Positions 52,267 through 62,180 of a DNA stretch of 64,000 nucleotides are shown piece after piece (position 1 is the first letter of the stretch; each line of letters opens with the position of its first letter). The position numbers and the translations under genes were made by a program. Where the stretch lies: the NCBI GenBank assembly GCA_030606485.1, contig JAUWGH010000003.1, forward strand, positions 248,001 to 312,000, given 5' to 3'. The DNA comes from Promethearchaeota archaeon. GTDB taxonomy: Archaea > Asgardarchaeota > Lokiarchaeia > Sigyniarchaeales > SOKP01. A model generated the notes under the pieces. The model ran no database searches. It was not told where the DNA came from and worked only from the letters and a program-made list of their open reading frames with translations.

Positions 52267-55200
52267 TCACCTAATTTCAACCAATTTAACTGGTTTTATC
52301 ATAACTGGTCCAATTAAGCCCGAAGGCATAAACTCCTTTTTCTTTTTATGATTTTTCCAATTTTTTCCTCCTTTTTTACCATAACCAATCAACCGATTAC
52401 GCAATGTTGGAGTTATTATAATTTCAATTTTATTTTCTCCACTTTTAACAATATCGCTAACATCTATTTCAAATGGATAAACCAATAACGGTTGAGTTTC
52501 AATGTTGTTAATTTTTACGACTGCAACGTCATGGACCAGCCCAAGATTTAAAATTAATTTTAAATCTTCTTGGATGTATTTTTCCTCCAATATGAATTTT
52601 AATGTATAAACACCTTTACTTGAGCAATATTTTAATTCTGGTATATTGCACCAATCTTTTAACTCCTCTAAATTGATATGAATAGGAGTGAAATTACCTA
52701 GATGATCCCATAATTGAGTTTTAAAAACCCATTTCTCAAGTGAAATAGAAGAAGGTATTTCATTTTCGATTTTTATAACTTTCTCAGAACCATCGCTTAA
52801 TTTTACTAAAAAATGGCCAGTAGTTTCAAGTAATCCGTAAATTTTATTATTAATTCTTTTAGTTTTGATTGGACTTTCAATAACGTGAATTTCTTCTTCA
52901 CTTTTTTTAAATTCCAAGATATAAGAATCGTAAGCGTCAAAATATATATCTATCCTAATATAATCGTTCTCTCGTTTATACTGAACTGCTTGATTAATTT
53001 CTCCTGTCCATGGATTTAAAATAAATGGAATTTTGTCAATATGAGAAAATTTCATTGAGATATTTATCGGTTGATTGGTTGAATGACGAAGGAAATAACA
53101 GTCAGAATTTTCTGTAGCCTTATGAATATAATAAATTGACGGCTGTTCTCCCTCATATAAAATTTCGGGTTTAATTTTTAAATGTTCAATAATATATTGA
53201 GCGAGATTTATGGAATTCTCAACGTAATAAGATTTCTTATTTTCAATTAAATTCTTAATAATGCCTTCTATCTCTTTATCATTTACTTCAAAATTTAAAT
53301 ATCCGGGTTGTTTTTTAGGTAAAATATTGATGAATATAATTGGGATTCCAGATGTAGCAATATAATTTAATTTCCTTGCTAAGTCAAGTGAAATAGCATC
53401 AACATTCGGTAGTATTAATACCTCAAATTTAGCTCCCCCTATTAAAACTTTATTTTCCTTAACTTTACTATTTAATATGCTTTCTTCGTTGACATGTGTA
53501 TAATAGAAACCATTTGCAGTCAAGTTATCTGTTAAATTTAATAGAGATAAAGTCCATTTATCATTACCGTCTAAATTTTCCTTATTTTTTAAATGGGCAT
53601 TAATCTGACCTTTTGCTAAGGGAGCATCATTTTCATCCAAATACCCACCGACTAATTCCTCTTTTTTTAATATGGAATCACAATAATTAAATATTGGATA
53701 AAAAATTGCAACATTAGATACAGTTTTCCCGTGTTGTAATATATATTGGCATCTAGTTATATATTTATTCATAATTGGGAAATACTCCCAAAATGGGTTC
53801 ATTCTACTGAAATTTGATGAAAAATTCATTGAATTTGGTAAATAAGGTGTAGAAAACCCACAATAACCGGGGTATGGAAATAATGGATTTTGATAAGGGA
53901 AACCATGATATATCATCTGATTTATTCCTGAAATAAATAATCTATCTGCAGCAACTTTCCACTTAAGTGGTGTTGTCATATAATCTCTCTGATTCCATAC
54001 AATAGATTCAGCCGTAACAATGGGTTTCTCATATATTAAACCTGCAGAACCAGCTAATTTCAAAAAATCAATAATTCCTCCAGCATAAAGTTGTTCGGTT
54101 TCGGGTATATGAGCAATTCCAAAACACTTTAAAGTATCTGCTCTAATACCATAAGCTTGAATTCGGCTTTCTAATTTATACTTATTGGCCCAATCTGTCA
54201 TTGTTTGAACAAACTCTTCAGAAAATAAGTCTGAAATAGTTTTTTCAAAATCATATCTAAGTCTTTCCCCACTTTCATCTTTAAAGTCAAAACAGGGAAT
54301 TTCACCGCCAAGAAATGCTTGGAGATATTTATTATCCCTATTTGGAACAAAACATACCGGAAGAAAGGGAGTTAAATCATATCCTCGTCGCTTTTTAAAT
54401 TGTTCTAAGAAATCATCTGTCCATAACCAGTCAGAACTTAATTCCAAACTGTCAGTAAAGAAAGCCCTTAAAGTATTTCCAAAATAATTTCCAAAATATT
54501 TCTTTCCTTCCCCTAGATGTAAATCTAAATGCTTTTTAATAGATTTAGATGAGAGATGATCTAAAACCAAACTAACTTTATCAGGAGAAGATCTGCAATC
54601 AAATAATGGTATTGATCCTGAAGGACCCTTATAGAAAGCAAATATTTGCCAATCTCCCTCAGGTACTTTCCAATCTAAAATATTATTAGTTTTTACTTTA
54701 TTAGTTAATATTATAATTGATTTTTTGTCAATATAAGCGGTCTCAATTTCTCTGTATTTGATTTCACCTGGTTTTCCTATAGGTTTAGCTGCTACAACAG
54801 CTTCTAATCTCATATCTTCCTTGATAAATTTTCGTTGGCCTAAGCCTACATTTGGTGGATCCTGAAATTGTAGTTCACCTACGTAGTGTATTGGACCTTT
54901 TATATTTTTTTGACCGATTAATAAAACCTTCATAGAATCATCTTTAGTAATATGAGTACCTCCAGCAGGCCAAGCAGAACCAATAGTGAGATCTATTATC
55001 ATATCTCGCTTTGATGCTTCTTCTAAAACAGTCTTAATCATTTCATAGTAATATGGCTGCATAAACCTATGAGAACGAGCAGCTCTTTTCGTATCTCTTT
55101 CTTCTAATCCCATTGGAGAACCTATCATAAAGACTTGAATTTCAGCCCCCAAAAATCCAGATTCATCTAAATCTTGAATTTCCTTTATTAATTCTTCCTT

Positions 55201-55311
55201 TTCCACATCACATCCTGTCCACCACCATCTTACTAAGGATCGAGCGGATTTTGGTGGGTCTTTAAATTCTTTCCAATAAATATCTTTTAAATTAATTATA
55301 TTTTTTTTCAC
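52267..55311 (-). CDS. GH106-like alpha-L-rhamnosidase
   Basis: 1014 residues. The N-terminus (PPKSARSLVRWWWTGCDVEKEEL, GFLGAEIQVF) and IGSAWPAGGTHI are recognised features of the GH106 family. The middle holds GYCGFSTPYLPNSMNFSSN and a Rossmann-like region with ILPNVDAISLDLARKL; the C-terminal third is beta-rich, probably a jelly-roll carbohydrate-binding domain. No signal peptide is visible, so it acts inside the cell, or on imported oligosaccharides. Probably releases L-rhamnose or a related sugar. A truncated second copy lies at 56766-56957. Confidence 0.72.
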   Translation of the reverse strand: MKKNIINLKDIYWKEFKDPPKSARSLVRWWWTGCDVEKEELIKEIQDLDESGFLGAEIQVFMIGSPMGLEERDTKRAARSHRFMQPYYYEMIKTVLEEASKRDMIIDLTIGSAWPAGGTHITKDDSMKVLLIGQKNIKGPIHYVGELQFQDPPNVGLGQRKFIKEDMRLEAVVAAKPIGKPGEIKYREIETAYIDKKSIIILTNKVKTNNILDWKVPEGDWQIFAFYKGPSGSIPLFDCRSSPDKVSLVLDHLSSKSIKKHLDLHLGEGKKYFGNYFGNTLRAFFTDSLELSSDWLWTDDFLEQFKKRRGYDLTPFLPVCFVPNRDNKYLQAFLGGEIPCFDFKDESGERLRYDFEKTISDLFSEEFVQTMTDWANKYKLESRIQAYGIRADTLKCFGIAHIPETEQLYAGGIIDFLKLAGSAGLIYEKPIVTAESIVWNQRDYMTTPLKWKVAADRLFISGINQMIYHGFPYQNPLFPYPGYCGFSTPYLPNSMNFSSNFSRMNPFWEYFPIMNKYITRCQYILQHGKTVSNVAIFYPIFNYCDSILKKEELVGGYLDENDAPLAKGQINAHLKNKENLDGNDKWTLSLLNLTDNLTANGFYYTHVNEESILNSKVKENKVLIGGAKFEVLILPNVDAISLDLARKLNYIATSGIPIIFINILPKKQPGYLNFEVNDKEIEGIIKNLIENKKSYYVENSINLAQYIIEHLKIKPEILYEGEQPSIYYIHKATENSDCYFLRHSTNQPINISMKFSHIDKIPFILNPWTGEINQAVQYKRENDYIRIDIYFDAYDSYILEFKKSEEEIHVIESPIKTKRINNKIYGLLETTGHFLVKLSDGSEKVIKIENEIPSSISLEKWVFKTQLWDHLGNFTPIHINLEELKDWCNIPELKYCSSKGVYTLKFILEEKYIQEDLKLILNLGLVHDVAVVKINNIETQPLLVYPFEIDVSDIVKSGENKIEIIITPTLRNRLIGYGKKGGKNWKNHKKKKEFMPSGLIGPVMIKPVKLVEIR

Positions 55312-55429
55312 CTTTACAATATTATTTTGGAATTTAACTTTATGAAATTTTATGAATTTTTTTTTTAATCATTTTAATAAAATAGCATAGTGAGATAATA
55401 TAAAGGAAAAAAAATTCTAGAAATCACCG

Positions 55430-56509
55430 TTGAAAAAAAGTAAAAGTTATGCCATTTGGCGCGAAAGTAATGGTCAAAAATATTTAGAAATTTGTGCTCT
55501 GGATTATTATACATTAGGTCTTTTTGAAGGAGAATATCTTTCTAAAAAAATTAAAGAAATGAAAATACTCATAAAAATACTTTCGTTAAAATATCTCCCT
55601 AAAAAATTTTCTTACAAAAAATTCAAAAAAATTGCAGAAAATTATGAAAAGTTTATTCCGAAATATCTACAATCGGAAATGTTAGGAATGGCGGATGCAA
55701 TAAAAAATGTTTCATATGAAGATATACTTTTACAAAATTGTTTCTTAGATTTACTTTACGGTCAATTGATCCCAAAGGACATACACAACTCAATTCTACA
55801 TTCTTATGATCTTGGTTGCACATCTTTCGGGGCAATCAATCAAGATTCAACTTTGATTGGGCAAAATTTTGATTTCTCAATAATTTTCAAACCTGCTCTC
55901 TCTTTTACTTTACTTAAAATGCCAAAAAAACCTGAAATATTTTCATTAAGATTAGGATCAATGTTAAGTCTCCCAGCTGGAAGAAATAGTTATGGTGTTT
56001 CTATAGCGGTTAATGTCGTTAAAAGTCGTGTCGAGGGATTTTTTTCGATTCCAGTTACAATAAAATCTCGTATAGCGCTTGAATCGAGTAAAAACGCTGA
56101 ATCTTTGTATAATTTTCTAATTAGCAGACCGAATTCCACCAGCGGCAATTTACTCATTTCAGATAATTCAAAAATCATTGCTATGGAAATTTTACCTTTT
56201 GATCATATAAGGGAAGATATTGTCCGTATAGTTGTCAGATCAAATACCTATATTTCTGATTCTTTTCAAAAATATCTTATTAAACCAAATTATTCAAAAA
56301 AAAGGCAGAAGTATGCAGAAACTCATTTGAATGAAATTTATAATAATAAATCATTAACTGATGATAAATTAATAAATTTACTGGCTGATGAACCAATTAT
56401 TTGTCGCCTTAAGCGTCGTAAATCTATGACGATTGCTTTCCTTACGAAGAAATATTTCGGAATAGGAAATACAAAATATGATGAACCTGGTATTGTTCCG
56501 ATAAAATAA
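55430..56509 (+). CDS. Acyl-coenzyme A:6-aminopenicillanic-acid acyltransferase-like Ntn hydrolase (C45 family)
   Basis: 359 residues, TTG start. GCTSFGAINQDSTLIGQNFDF carries the candidate catalytic Cys, at about residue 127. The text before it (about 126 residues) corresponds to a propeptide-like alpha chain removed by autocleavage in fungal acyltransferase. Other conserved text is SLRLGSMLSLPAGRNSYGVSI and GNLLISDNSKIIAMEIL. The protein would hydrolyse or transfer an amide-linked acyl group. No signal peptide. It lies between the intact GH106 gene and the GH106 remnant, divergent from the former. Substrate unknown. Confidence 0.75.
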   Translation: MKKSKSYAIWRESNGQKYLEICALDYYTLGLFEGEYLSKKIKEMKILIKILSLKYLPKKFSYKKFKKIAENYEKFIPKYLQSEMLGMADAIKNVSYEDILLQNCFLDLLYGQLIPKDIHNSILHSYDLGCTSFGAINQDSTLIGQNFDFSIIFKPALSFTLLKMPKKPEIFSLRLGSMLSLPAGRNSYGVSIAVNVVKSRVEGFFSIPVTIKSRIALESSKNAESLYNFLISRPNSTSGNLLISDNSKIIAMEILPFDHIREDIVRIVVRSNTYISDSFQKYLIKPNYSKKRQKYAETHLNEIYNNKSLTDDKLINLLADEPIICRLKRRKSMTIAFLTKKYFGIGNTKYDEPGIVPIK

Positions 56510-56765
56510 TTCTTGATTTTCTATATTGTTTAAAAGTTTTTACATATTCTAATTATGGAATAATATGGATATGAATTAAATTAAGAAGATCTACTAAATT
56601 AATTGCTTTCAAATATAAAAAGACATCATAAAATTGAATAATTTCCATTTTAGTAATTTTTTCATGTAGAATTTGCAAAAACTATTATTTCAACATATTT
56701 TTTTTATTTTTTAAGGATTCAAATAGATTGAATTAAATGTAGTTCGACATAAATGAATATGAAGT
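56510..56765. other. Non-coding AT-rich stretch beside the GH106 remnant
   Basis: No gene, hairpin or repeat seen here other than the break point of the remnant next to it at 56766. A T-rich tract near 56699-56712 could end transcription of the acyltransferase-like gene. Confidence 0.4.
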
Positions 56766-56957
56766 TTAAATTTCGGCTCCTAAAAAACCCGCCTTATCCA
56801 ATTCTTGGATTTCCTTTAATAATTCATCTTTCTCCACATCTAAGCCCGTCCACCAAAATCTTACCATTGGACGAGCAGATTTTGAAGGATTTTTGAATTC
56901 TTCCCAATCAATATCGTTTAGATTAAACATCAATCTTTCATTTTTTGAATTTTTCAA
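56766..56957 (-). pseudogene. Truncated GH106-like gene remnant
   Basis: 63 residues that align colinearly with residues 1-58 of the intact GH106 protein at 52267-55311 (SARPMVRFWWTGLDVEKDELLKE against SARSLVRWWWTGCDVEKEELIKE) and end at GAEI, where a stop follows. The remaining 950 residues are missing, and no GH106-like coding is visible in the following 250 bp. It is the 5' end of a lost paralogue, probably non-functional. Confidence 0.75.
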
Positions 56958-57034
56958 TTATTTCTAATTACATTTTTATAATAGAAAAGAGTAATTCTTT
57001 AGATATTGAAATGAAAATCATTGAAAAATTATAA

Positions 57035-58723
57035 ATGATATATATGAGTGAAGAAAATTGGGAACCTATTTTTGATTATAAGAACGTATCAAAATATGTA
57101 GATCTTAACAGACCTTGGTTAAAATTTTGGCCCGAAGATATACCTAAATCTATAAAATTTGAGCCCATTTGCATTCATGATTACATTCGCAATATTGCTA
57201 AAAAATATCCAAATAATGTTGCTATTGAATATTTGACGAAAGATAAAAAATACACATACCGTGAGATATTTTGGTATGCTGATAAGATTGCAAATGCTTT
57301 ATCTGAATCTTTAAGAGTTAAAAAGGGAGAGTCCGTTGCAATAATGACGGGAAATGTACCTGAATTCGTATTTTCAGTTTTTGGTATTACCCAATGTGGT
57401 GCATCTGTATCTCCTATAAATCCCTTATTAAAAGCACCAGATATAGTTCATATTATAAAAGAAGCTGGAAATATAAATACGGTATTTGTTCATAAGGCAA
57501 ATTATAGAACAGTAAAGAAAGCAAGCAGAGAAGTTAAAATTGAAAACATAATTTTATTGCAAGCAGAGGAGGGTAAGGATGATGCCATCACTTTTGAAGA
57601 GTTTATCGCAGATGCTATTCCTAAACCTCCTAAAGTCGATATTGATCCAATGAATGATATCGCAGCGCTTTTATTTACTGGAGGGACTACCGGCCTTCCT
57701 AAAGGCGTAATGCTAACTCACAACAATCTTGTAGCAGATGCATTGAGCACAATAAATATAGATAAACCTACTATAGATGAAACGATAGGAACTGGTGTAA
57801 CTATTCAAGTTATACCTATTTGCCACAGTTTTGGATTTGAAATGTCAATTATATATATGGCTTCAGCAGCAATGATGATATTTCCCGGTCAATTTGATCC
57901 AAAAGTAATTTTGAAATTGATTGAGAAATATGAAGTTGAATTGGTTGTATTAGTTCCAGTCATGTACCAAATGCTGGTTAATCACCCAGATTTTAGAGAA
58001 CGAGATCTTTCTTCTTTAACAACTGCCACATCTGGTTCTGCGGGTTTGCCACCAAAAGTAGCAAGAAAATGGGAAGAAGGAACACATGGAATAAAAGTAG
58101 GGCAAGGTTTTGGATTAACTGAAACATCTCCTATTACGCATATGCAACCATCATGGCTTCCTGAAATAAGACCAGAGAGTATTGGTATTCCAATCACAGA
58201 CACAGATGCAATAATTGTGAATCCTAAAACATTAGAAGAACTTAAAATTGGAGAAGTCGGTGAATTGCTGATTAAAGGACCACAAGTTATGAAAGGTTAT
58301 TGGAAAAGGCCTGATGCCACAAAAGAAGTATTAATTAAAGGTGGTTGGCTGAGAACTGGCGATCTAGCCAGGATGGATAAAGAGGGATATTTTTACATTG
58401 AGGGAAGGCAAAAAGATATAATAAAATATAAAGGCTACAAGGTAATGCCTAAAGAAGTTGAAGAAAAACTAATAGAACACCCAGCTATTTTAGAAGCTGG
58501 TGTAGTAGGAGTTCCAGACCCAAATATTGGTGAAACTATTAAGGCTTTTGTAGTTCTAAGAGCGGATTTTAAAGAAAAAATTACTGAACGTGAAATTCTT
58601 GAATGGTCAAAGCAGCATTTAGCCGGATATAAGTATCCCCGTCAATTGGAAATTGTCACAACGCTCCCCAGAACATCTGTTGGGAAGATATTTCGAAGAA
58701 AATTAAGAGAAAGAGAGGTATAA
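57035..58723 (+). CDS. Long-chain fatty acyl-CoA ligase (AMP-forming)
   Basis: 562 residues. All adenylate-forming motifs are there: LLFTGGTTGLPKGVMLTH (A3), GQGFGLTETSP (A5), GWLRTGDLARMDKEGYFYIEGR (A7-A8), KDIIKYKGYKVMPKEVE and PRTSVGKIFRRKLRE with the catalytic Lys. Text DLNRPWLKFWPEDIPKSI at the N-terminus is typical of long-chain members. Makes acyl-CoA from fatty or aromatic acid, ATP and CoA. Start may be 57035 or the ATG at 57044. Followed by two genes for aldehyde/alcohol conversion, which could act on the same carboxylic acids. Confidence 0.9.
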   Translation: MIYMSEENWEPIFDYKNVSKYVDLNRPWLKFWPEDIPKSIKFEPICIHDYIRNIAKKYPNNVAIEYLTKDKKYTYREIFWYADKIANALSESLRVKKGESVAIMTGNVPEFVFSVFGITQCGASVSPINPLLKAPDIVHIIKEAGNINTVFVHKANYRTVKKASREVKIENIILLQAEEGKDDAITFEEFIADAIPKPPKVDIDPMNDIAALLFTGGTTGLPKGVMLTHNNLVADALSTINIDKPTIDETIGTGVTIQVIPICHSFGFEMSIIYMASAAMMIFPGQFDPKVILKLIEKYEVELVVLVPVMYQMLVNHPDFRERDLSSLTTATSGSAGLPPKVARKWEEGTHGIKVGQGFGLTETSPITHMQPSWLPEIRPESIGIPITDTDAIIVNPKTLEELKIGEVGELLIKGPQVMKGYWKRPDATKEVLIKGGWLRTGDLARMDKEGYFYIEGRQKDIIKYKGYKVMPKEVEEKLIEHPAILEAGVVGVPDPNIGETIKAFVVLRADFKEKITEREILEWSKQHLAGYKYPRQLEIVTTLPRTSVGKIFRRKLREREV

Positions 58724-58883
58724 ACTTTTTAACAAGAATAATCTCAAATATTTTACAAAATAATCCTTTTTTTATTTATCATATCTGAATTTATCAAATC
58801 TTATTAAATTTCATTAATAAAAACATGGTTAATACCTTAGACATAAATGATGAAAACGATTAATTCAATTGATCAGATAAATA

Positions 58884-58895
58884 AAAACTTATAAA
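58884..58895 (+). promoter_or_regulatory. TATA box of leaderless Fe-ADH gene
   Basis: AAAACTTATAAA is centred about 29 bp before the ATG at 58919 with no Shine-Dalgarno in between; this supports ATG 58919 as a leaderless start instead of the TTG at 58910. Confidence 0.55.
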
Positions 58896-58918
58896 CTTCA
58901 AAGTTTAAATTGATAATT

Positions 58919-60229
58919 ATGTCGAGACGAGATATTGCTTGGTATGAAAATCCTGAAATAAAAGGTTTATTTATCAAAGCAGCGAGCAATGCAATGCGTG
59001 GATACCACGCTCCCATAACAAGTCCCAAAACTACTTTTACTGGAACAAACAGTTTAACTGATTTTATAAATCATTTAGGAGCATTTTTAAAGGATGGAGA
59101 AAAAAGGGTTTTGATTGTTGTTGATAAAGATTTGAGAAAGTTTGGAGAGAAGGTAGCTGAGCGATTGGCAACTCTAAGAGGCATTGATTCAAGGCTATTC
59201 GATAATGTTTTACCAGATGTTCCCAAATATACTGTTTCAGAAGGAGTAGAAATCTGTAAAGAATATGATCCAAAGGTAATTATATCTGTAGGAGGAGGTT
59301 CTGCTATTGATACCAGCAAAATGATTTTATTATATTATGAGAGACCGGAGATTAATCTAAATAATTTAATGGCTCCAAGTTATTTAGGTCTTAGAAAAAA
59401 AGTACATTGGTTAGTTGCTATACCAACCACAAGTGGAACCGGAGCCGAAACTACTTTTATTGCGGTTGTATCCGATACAGATCGAGACCCGCCAAAAAAG
59501 ACTGAAGTTGTATTATATGAACTTTGCCCGGATTTCGCCGTATTAGTTCCTGAATTTGTAAAAACTATGCCTCCATACTTAACTATGGGGACAGGAATCG
59601 ATGCTTTAGCACACGCTATGGGGAGTTATGTCTTAACAATGAGTACGGATTTTTCGGACATGTGTAATTTAAAGGCTATTGAATTAATATTAAAATATCT
59701 TCCACGTTCTGTGAAAAGAGGAAATGATATGGAGGCACGAGAGAAAATGCAGTTAGCCGCTTATATCGCAGGATTGGGGTTTGGAAATGTTTCTGGTGGA
59801 ATTGAACATTCAATGGGTCATTCATTTGGGGCTTTGTTTCACGTGCACCATGGGGTATGTGTTGGACTATTTCTATGTGCTTCAATTGCATATCAATCGA
59901 AGGTAACAAATCGCTTTTTGGACTTAGCGAGGTTATTTAGCGTTAATACAGAAGGAAGAAAGCGTAATGAGATATTAAAAGAATTATTAGAAAAATTAAG
60001 AGAGTTCATGAGGTCGGCAAAGTGTCCTATTTCTATAAGAGAACTTGAACAACCAAAAATTTCCAAGGAAGATTATTTAGCCAATATTGATCAAATGGTT
60101 GAATTTGCATTCAATGATTATTGCACCTTATCTTCCTCACGCAAGATTGATCCTCCTCAATATCGAAAGATTTTTCTAATGTCCTATGACAACAAAATAG
60201 AAGATTTAATGGAATTATATTATAAATAA
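58919..60229 (+). CDS. Iron-containing alcohol dehydrogenase
   Basis: About 436 residues. ISVGGGSAIDTSK is the cofactor motif, IPTTSGTGAETT a substrate-side segment, and GIDALAHAMGSY with GGIEHSMGHSFGALFHVHHG supply the Fe ligands (Asp and three His). The length exceeds that of the commonest 380-residue Fe-ADHs because of an N-terminal segment of about 40 residues (DIAWYENPEIKGLFIKA). Oxidises or makes an alcohol with NAD(P). The downstream AOR starts 19 bp later, an arrangement suited to converting acids or aldehydes to alcohols. Confidence 0.88.
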   Translation: MSRRDIAWYENPEIKGLFIKAASNAMRGYHAPITSPKTTFTGTNSLTDFINHLGAFLKDGEKRVLIVVDKDLRKFGEKVAERLATLRGIDSRLFDNVLPDVPKYTVSEGVEICKEYDPKVIISVGGGSAIDTSKMILLYYERPEINLNNLMAPSYLGLRKKVHWLVAIPTTSGTGAETTFIAVVSDTDRDPPKKTEVVLYELCPDFAVLVPEFVKTMPPYLTMGTGIDALAHAMGSYVLTMSTDFSDMCNLKAIELILKYLPRSVKRGNDMEAREKMQLAAYIAGLGFGNVSGGIEHSMGHSFGALFHVHHGVCVGLFLCASIAYQSKVTNRFLDLARLFSVNTEGRKRNEILKELLEKLREFMRSAKCPISIRELEQPKISKEDYLANIDQMVEFAFNDYCTLSSSRKIDPPQYRKIFLMSYDNKIEDLMELYYK

Positions 60230-60230
60230 A

Positions 60231-60236
60231 GGAGAG
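60231..60236 (+). promoter_or_regulatory. Shine-Dalgarno deciding the second AOR start
   Basis: GGAGAG abuts the ATG at 60237, too close to use, but has suitable spacing (12 bases) to the ATG at 60249. Confidence 0.5.
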
Positions 60237-60248
60237 ATGATAAGAAAA

Positions 60249-62105
60249 ATGACTCAATTGTTTGGATATAATGGAAAAATTGCATATATTGATCTAAGCA
60301 ATCAGAAGATTGATGTTAAAGATCTTGATCCTCATATTGCAGAGAAGTATATTGGTGGAGTAGGTTTATCAGCAAAACTAACTTACGATCTCCTTACGGA
60401 TAATGATTATGAAATATTAAAATCAGATCCGTTTGCTGGGATTAACCCACTGATTTTTGCAACTGGTCCTTTAACCGGAACAGCTACACCCTCTAGTAGC
60501 AGATATTCTGTTGCTGGAATATCTCCTTTAACAAGGATTTGGGGTGAATCAACATCGGGTGGATTTTTTCCAGTAATACTAAGAAGATGTGGATATGATG
60601 CATTAGTTATAACTGGAAAGGCTAAGGAACCTTTATTTTTATCTGTTAATGATGGAGATATCTCTTTTAAGGATGCAGAGAATATCTGGGGCAAAAATAC
60701 AAGGGAGACAACAGAATTAATTAAAAAAAAACTTGGTGACGATAAAATACATCTCGCTTGTATCGGACAGGCTGGTGAGAATTTGGTTAAATATGCTGCG
60801 ATTATAAATGATGAAGGAAGAGCAGCCGGAAGATGTGGTCTTGGAGCTTTAATGGGAAAAAAGAAATTAAAAGCGATCGTTGTTAAAGGGAAGAAAAAAA
60901 TAGAATATGCAAATAGAAATGAATTAATAGAAAAAGGTAAAGACTCATTAAGAAATATACATAATGCTTTTGCAACTAATTTCTATAGTCATTATGGTAC
61001 ATTAATATATTCTGATATGGGAATGGTTCTTGGGGATATACCGGCAAATTATTTCACAAATACGGAATTTGTTGCTGAAAACTTAACAGGACGGGCACTA
61101 AAAGAACAATACCCCGTTTTGAAATATGCATGTGCGGGATGTACAATAGGTTGTGGTAGAACTACTATTATTGAAATAAACGGTGAGGAAGTTAAAGTTG
61201 ATGGGCCAGAATATGAAACAACGGCATCTTTTGGTCCAATGTGTGGCATTTTTGATTTTAAACCTATAATTCAGGCAAATCATATTTGCAATCTTGAGGG
61301 TGTTGATACAATTTCTAGTGGAGTTTCAATATCATTTTTAATTTACCTCGTTGAAAATAAAATCGCAATTGACAAAATTCAAAAATATTTATCAGATATT
61401 ACTTTGGAGGAAATAAAATGGGGAAGTAGTGAAATAATGCTTAAACTATTAAATAAAATCATTAGAAAGGAGGGAATTGGAGAATTACTTGCAGAAGGAG
61501 TACGAATTATGGCTAATAAATTAGGTGTAGATCCGGGATTAGCCGCTCATGTAAAAGGTCTGGAAATCCCAATGCATGACCCAAGGGCATATGCAGGTCA
61601 GGCTCTTACATATATGACTTGTTGCATAGGTGCTAGCCATGAAAAAGGCGATTTCTTTAATATTGATGGTGATGCTGCATCATTTTCAAAAATAAGAAAA
61701 AGTGACCGGTTTAAGATTAACGAGAGAGAGGAATCTGTTATGGCTTTACAAGATTTAACATGTATATATGATTCTTGCGTAATTTGTAACTTTCCACATA
61801 TCAATATTCCAGTTATGGGACGTTTATTAAAAGCCGCTACTGGTTTTGAATCTCTTGGGAAAAAGAAATTATTTATGAGAGCAGGAGAAAGGGCATCAAA
61901 TGTTAAGAGACTTATTTCCTGCAAATTAGGAACAACAAGAAAAGATGATACCTTACCAGAAATTGTCACCAGAGTTTTAGAGAGTGGCGGTACCGCAGGA
62001 TTTAAATTAGATTTATCAGAAAATTTGAAAACATACTATGAAAAGCGAGGATGGAATGATAACGGCGTCCCAACGAATGAAAAATTAGATGAATTGGAAA
62101 TCTAA
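60249..62105 (+). CDS. aor: Aldehyde ferredoxin oxidoreductase (second copy)
   Basis: About 618 residues from the preferred ATG at 60249 (MTQLFGYNGKIAYIDLSNQK). Family marks are YIGGVGLSAKLTYDLL, ATPSSSRYSVAGISPLT, WGESTSGGFFPVILRRCGYDALVITGK, DEGRAAGRCGLGALMGKKKLK and the cluster ligands CAGCTIGCGRTT, with a later Cys near CVICNF. This copy is quite divergent from the AOR at 45372-47294, so it probably acts on other aldehydes. It follows the Fe-ADH gene in one operon and may interconvert acid, aldehyde and alcohol. Confidence 0.9.
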   Translation: MTQLFGYNGKIAYIDLSNQKIDVKDLDPHIAEKYIGGVGLSAKLTYDLLTDNDYEILKSDPFAGINPLIFATGPLTGTATPSSSRYSVAGISPLTRIWGESTSGGFFPVILRRCGYDALVITGKAKEPLFLSVNDGDISFKDAENIWGKNTRETTELIKKKLGDDKIHLACIGQAGENLVKYAAIINDEGRAAGRCGLGALMGKKKLKAIVVKGKKKIEYANRNELIEKGKDSLRNIHNAFATNFYSHYGTLIYSDMGMVLGDIPANYFTNTEFVAENLTGRALKEQYPVLKYACAGCTIGCGRTTIIEINGEEVKVDGPEYETTASFGPMCGIFDFKPIIQANHICNLEGVDTISSGVSISFLIYLVENKIAIDKIQKYLSDITLEEIKWGSSEIMLKLLNKIIRKEGIGELLAEGVRIMANKLGVDPGLAAHVKGLEIPMHDPRAYAGQALTYMTCCIGASHEKGDFFNIDGDAASFSKIRKSDRFKINEREESVMALQDLTCIYDSCVICNFPHINIPVMGRLLKAATGFESLGKKKLFMRAGERASNVKRLISCKLGTTRKDDTLPEIVTRVLESGGTAGFKLDLSENLKTYYEKRGWNDNGVPTNEKLDELEI

Positions 62106-62180
62106 ATTAACCTTAAATATTTTTTTTCTATATTTTTCTGTAAAAAAGAATCTCTATTTATAATTCAATTTTTATTTCTA

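Noticed and set aside
60407-60694. Antisense frames within the second AOR
   Set aside because: Mirror of conserved AOR coding sequence; no Shine-Dalgarno or family resemblance.
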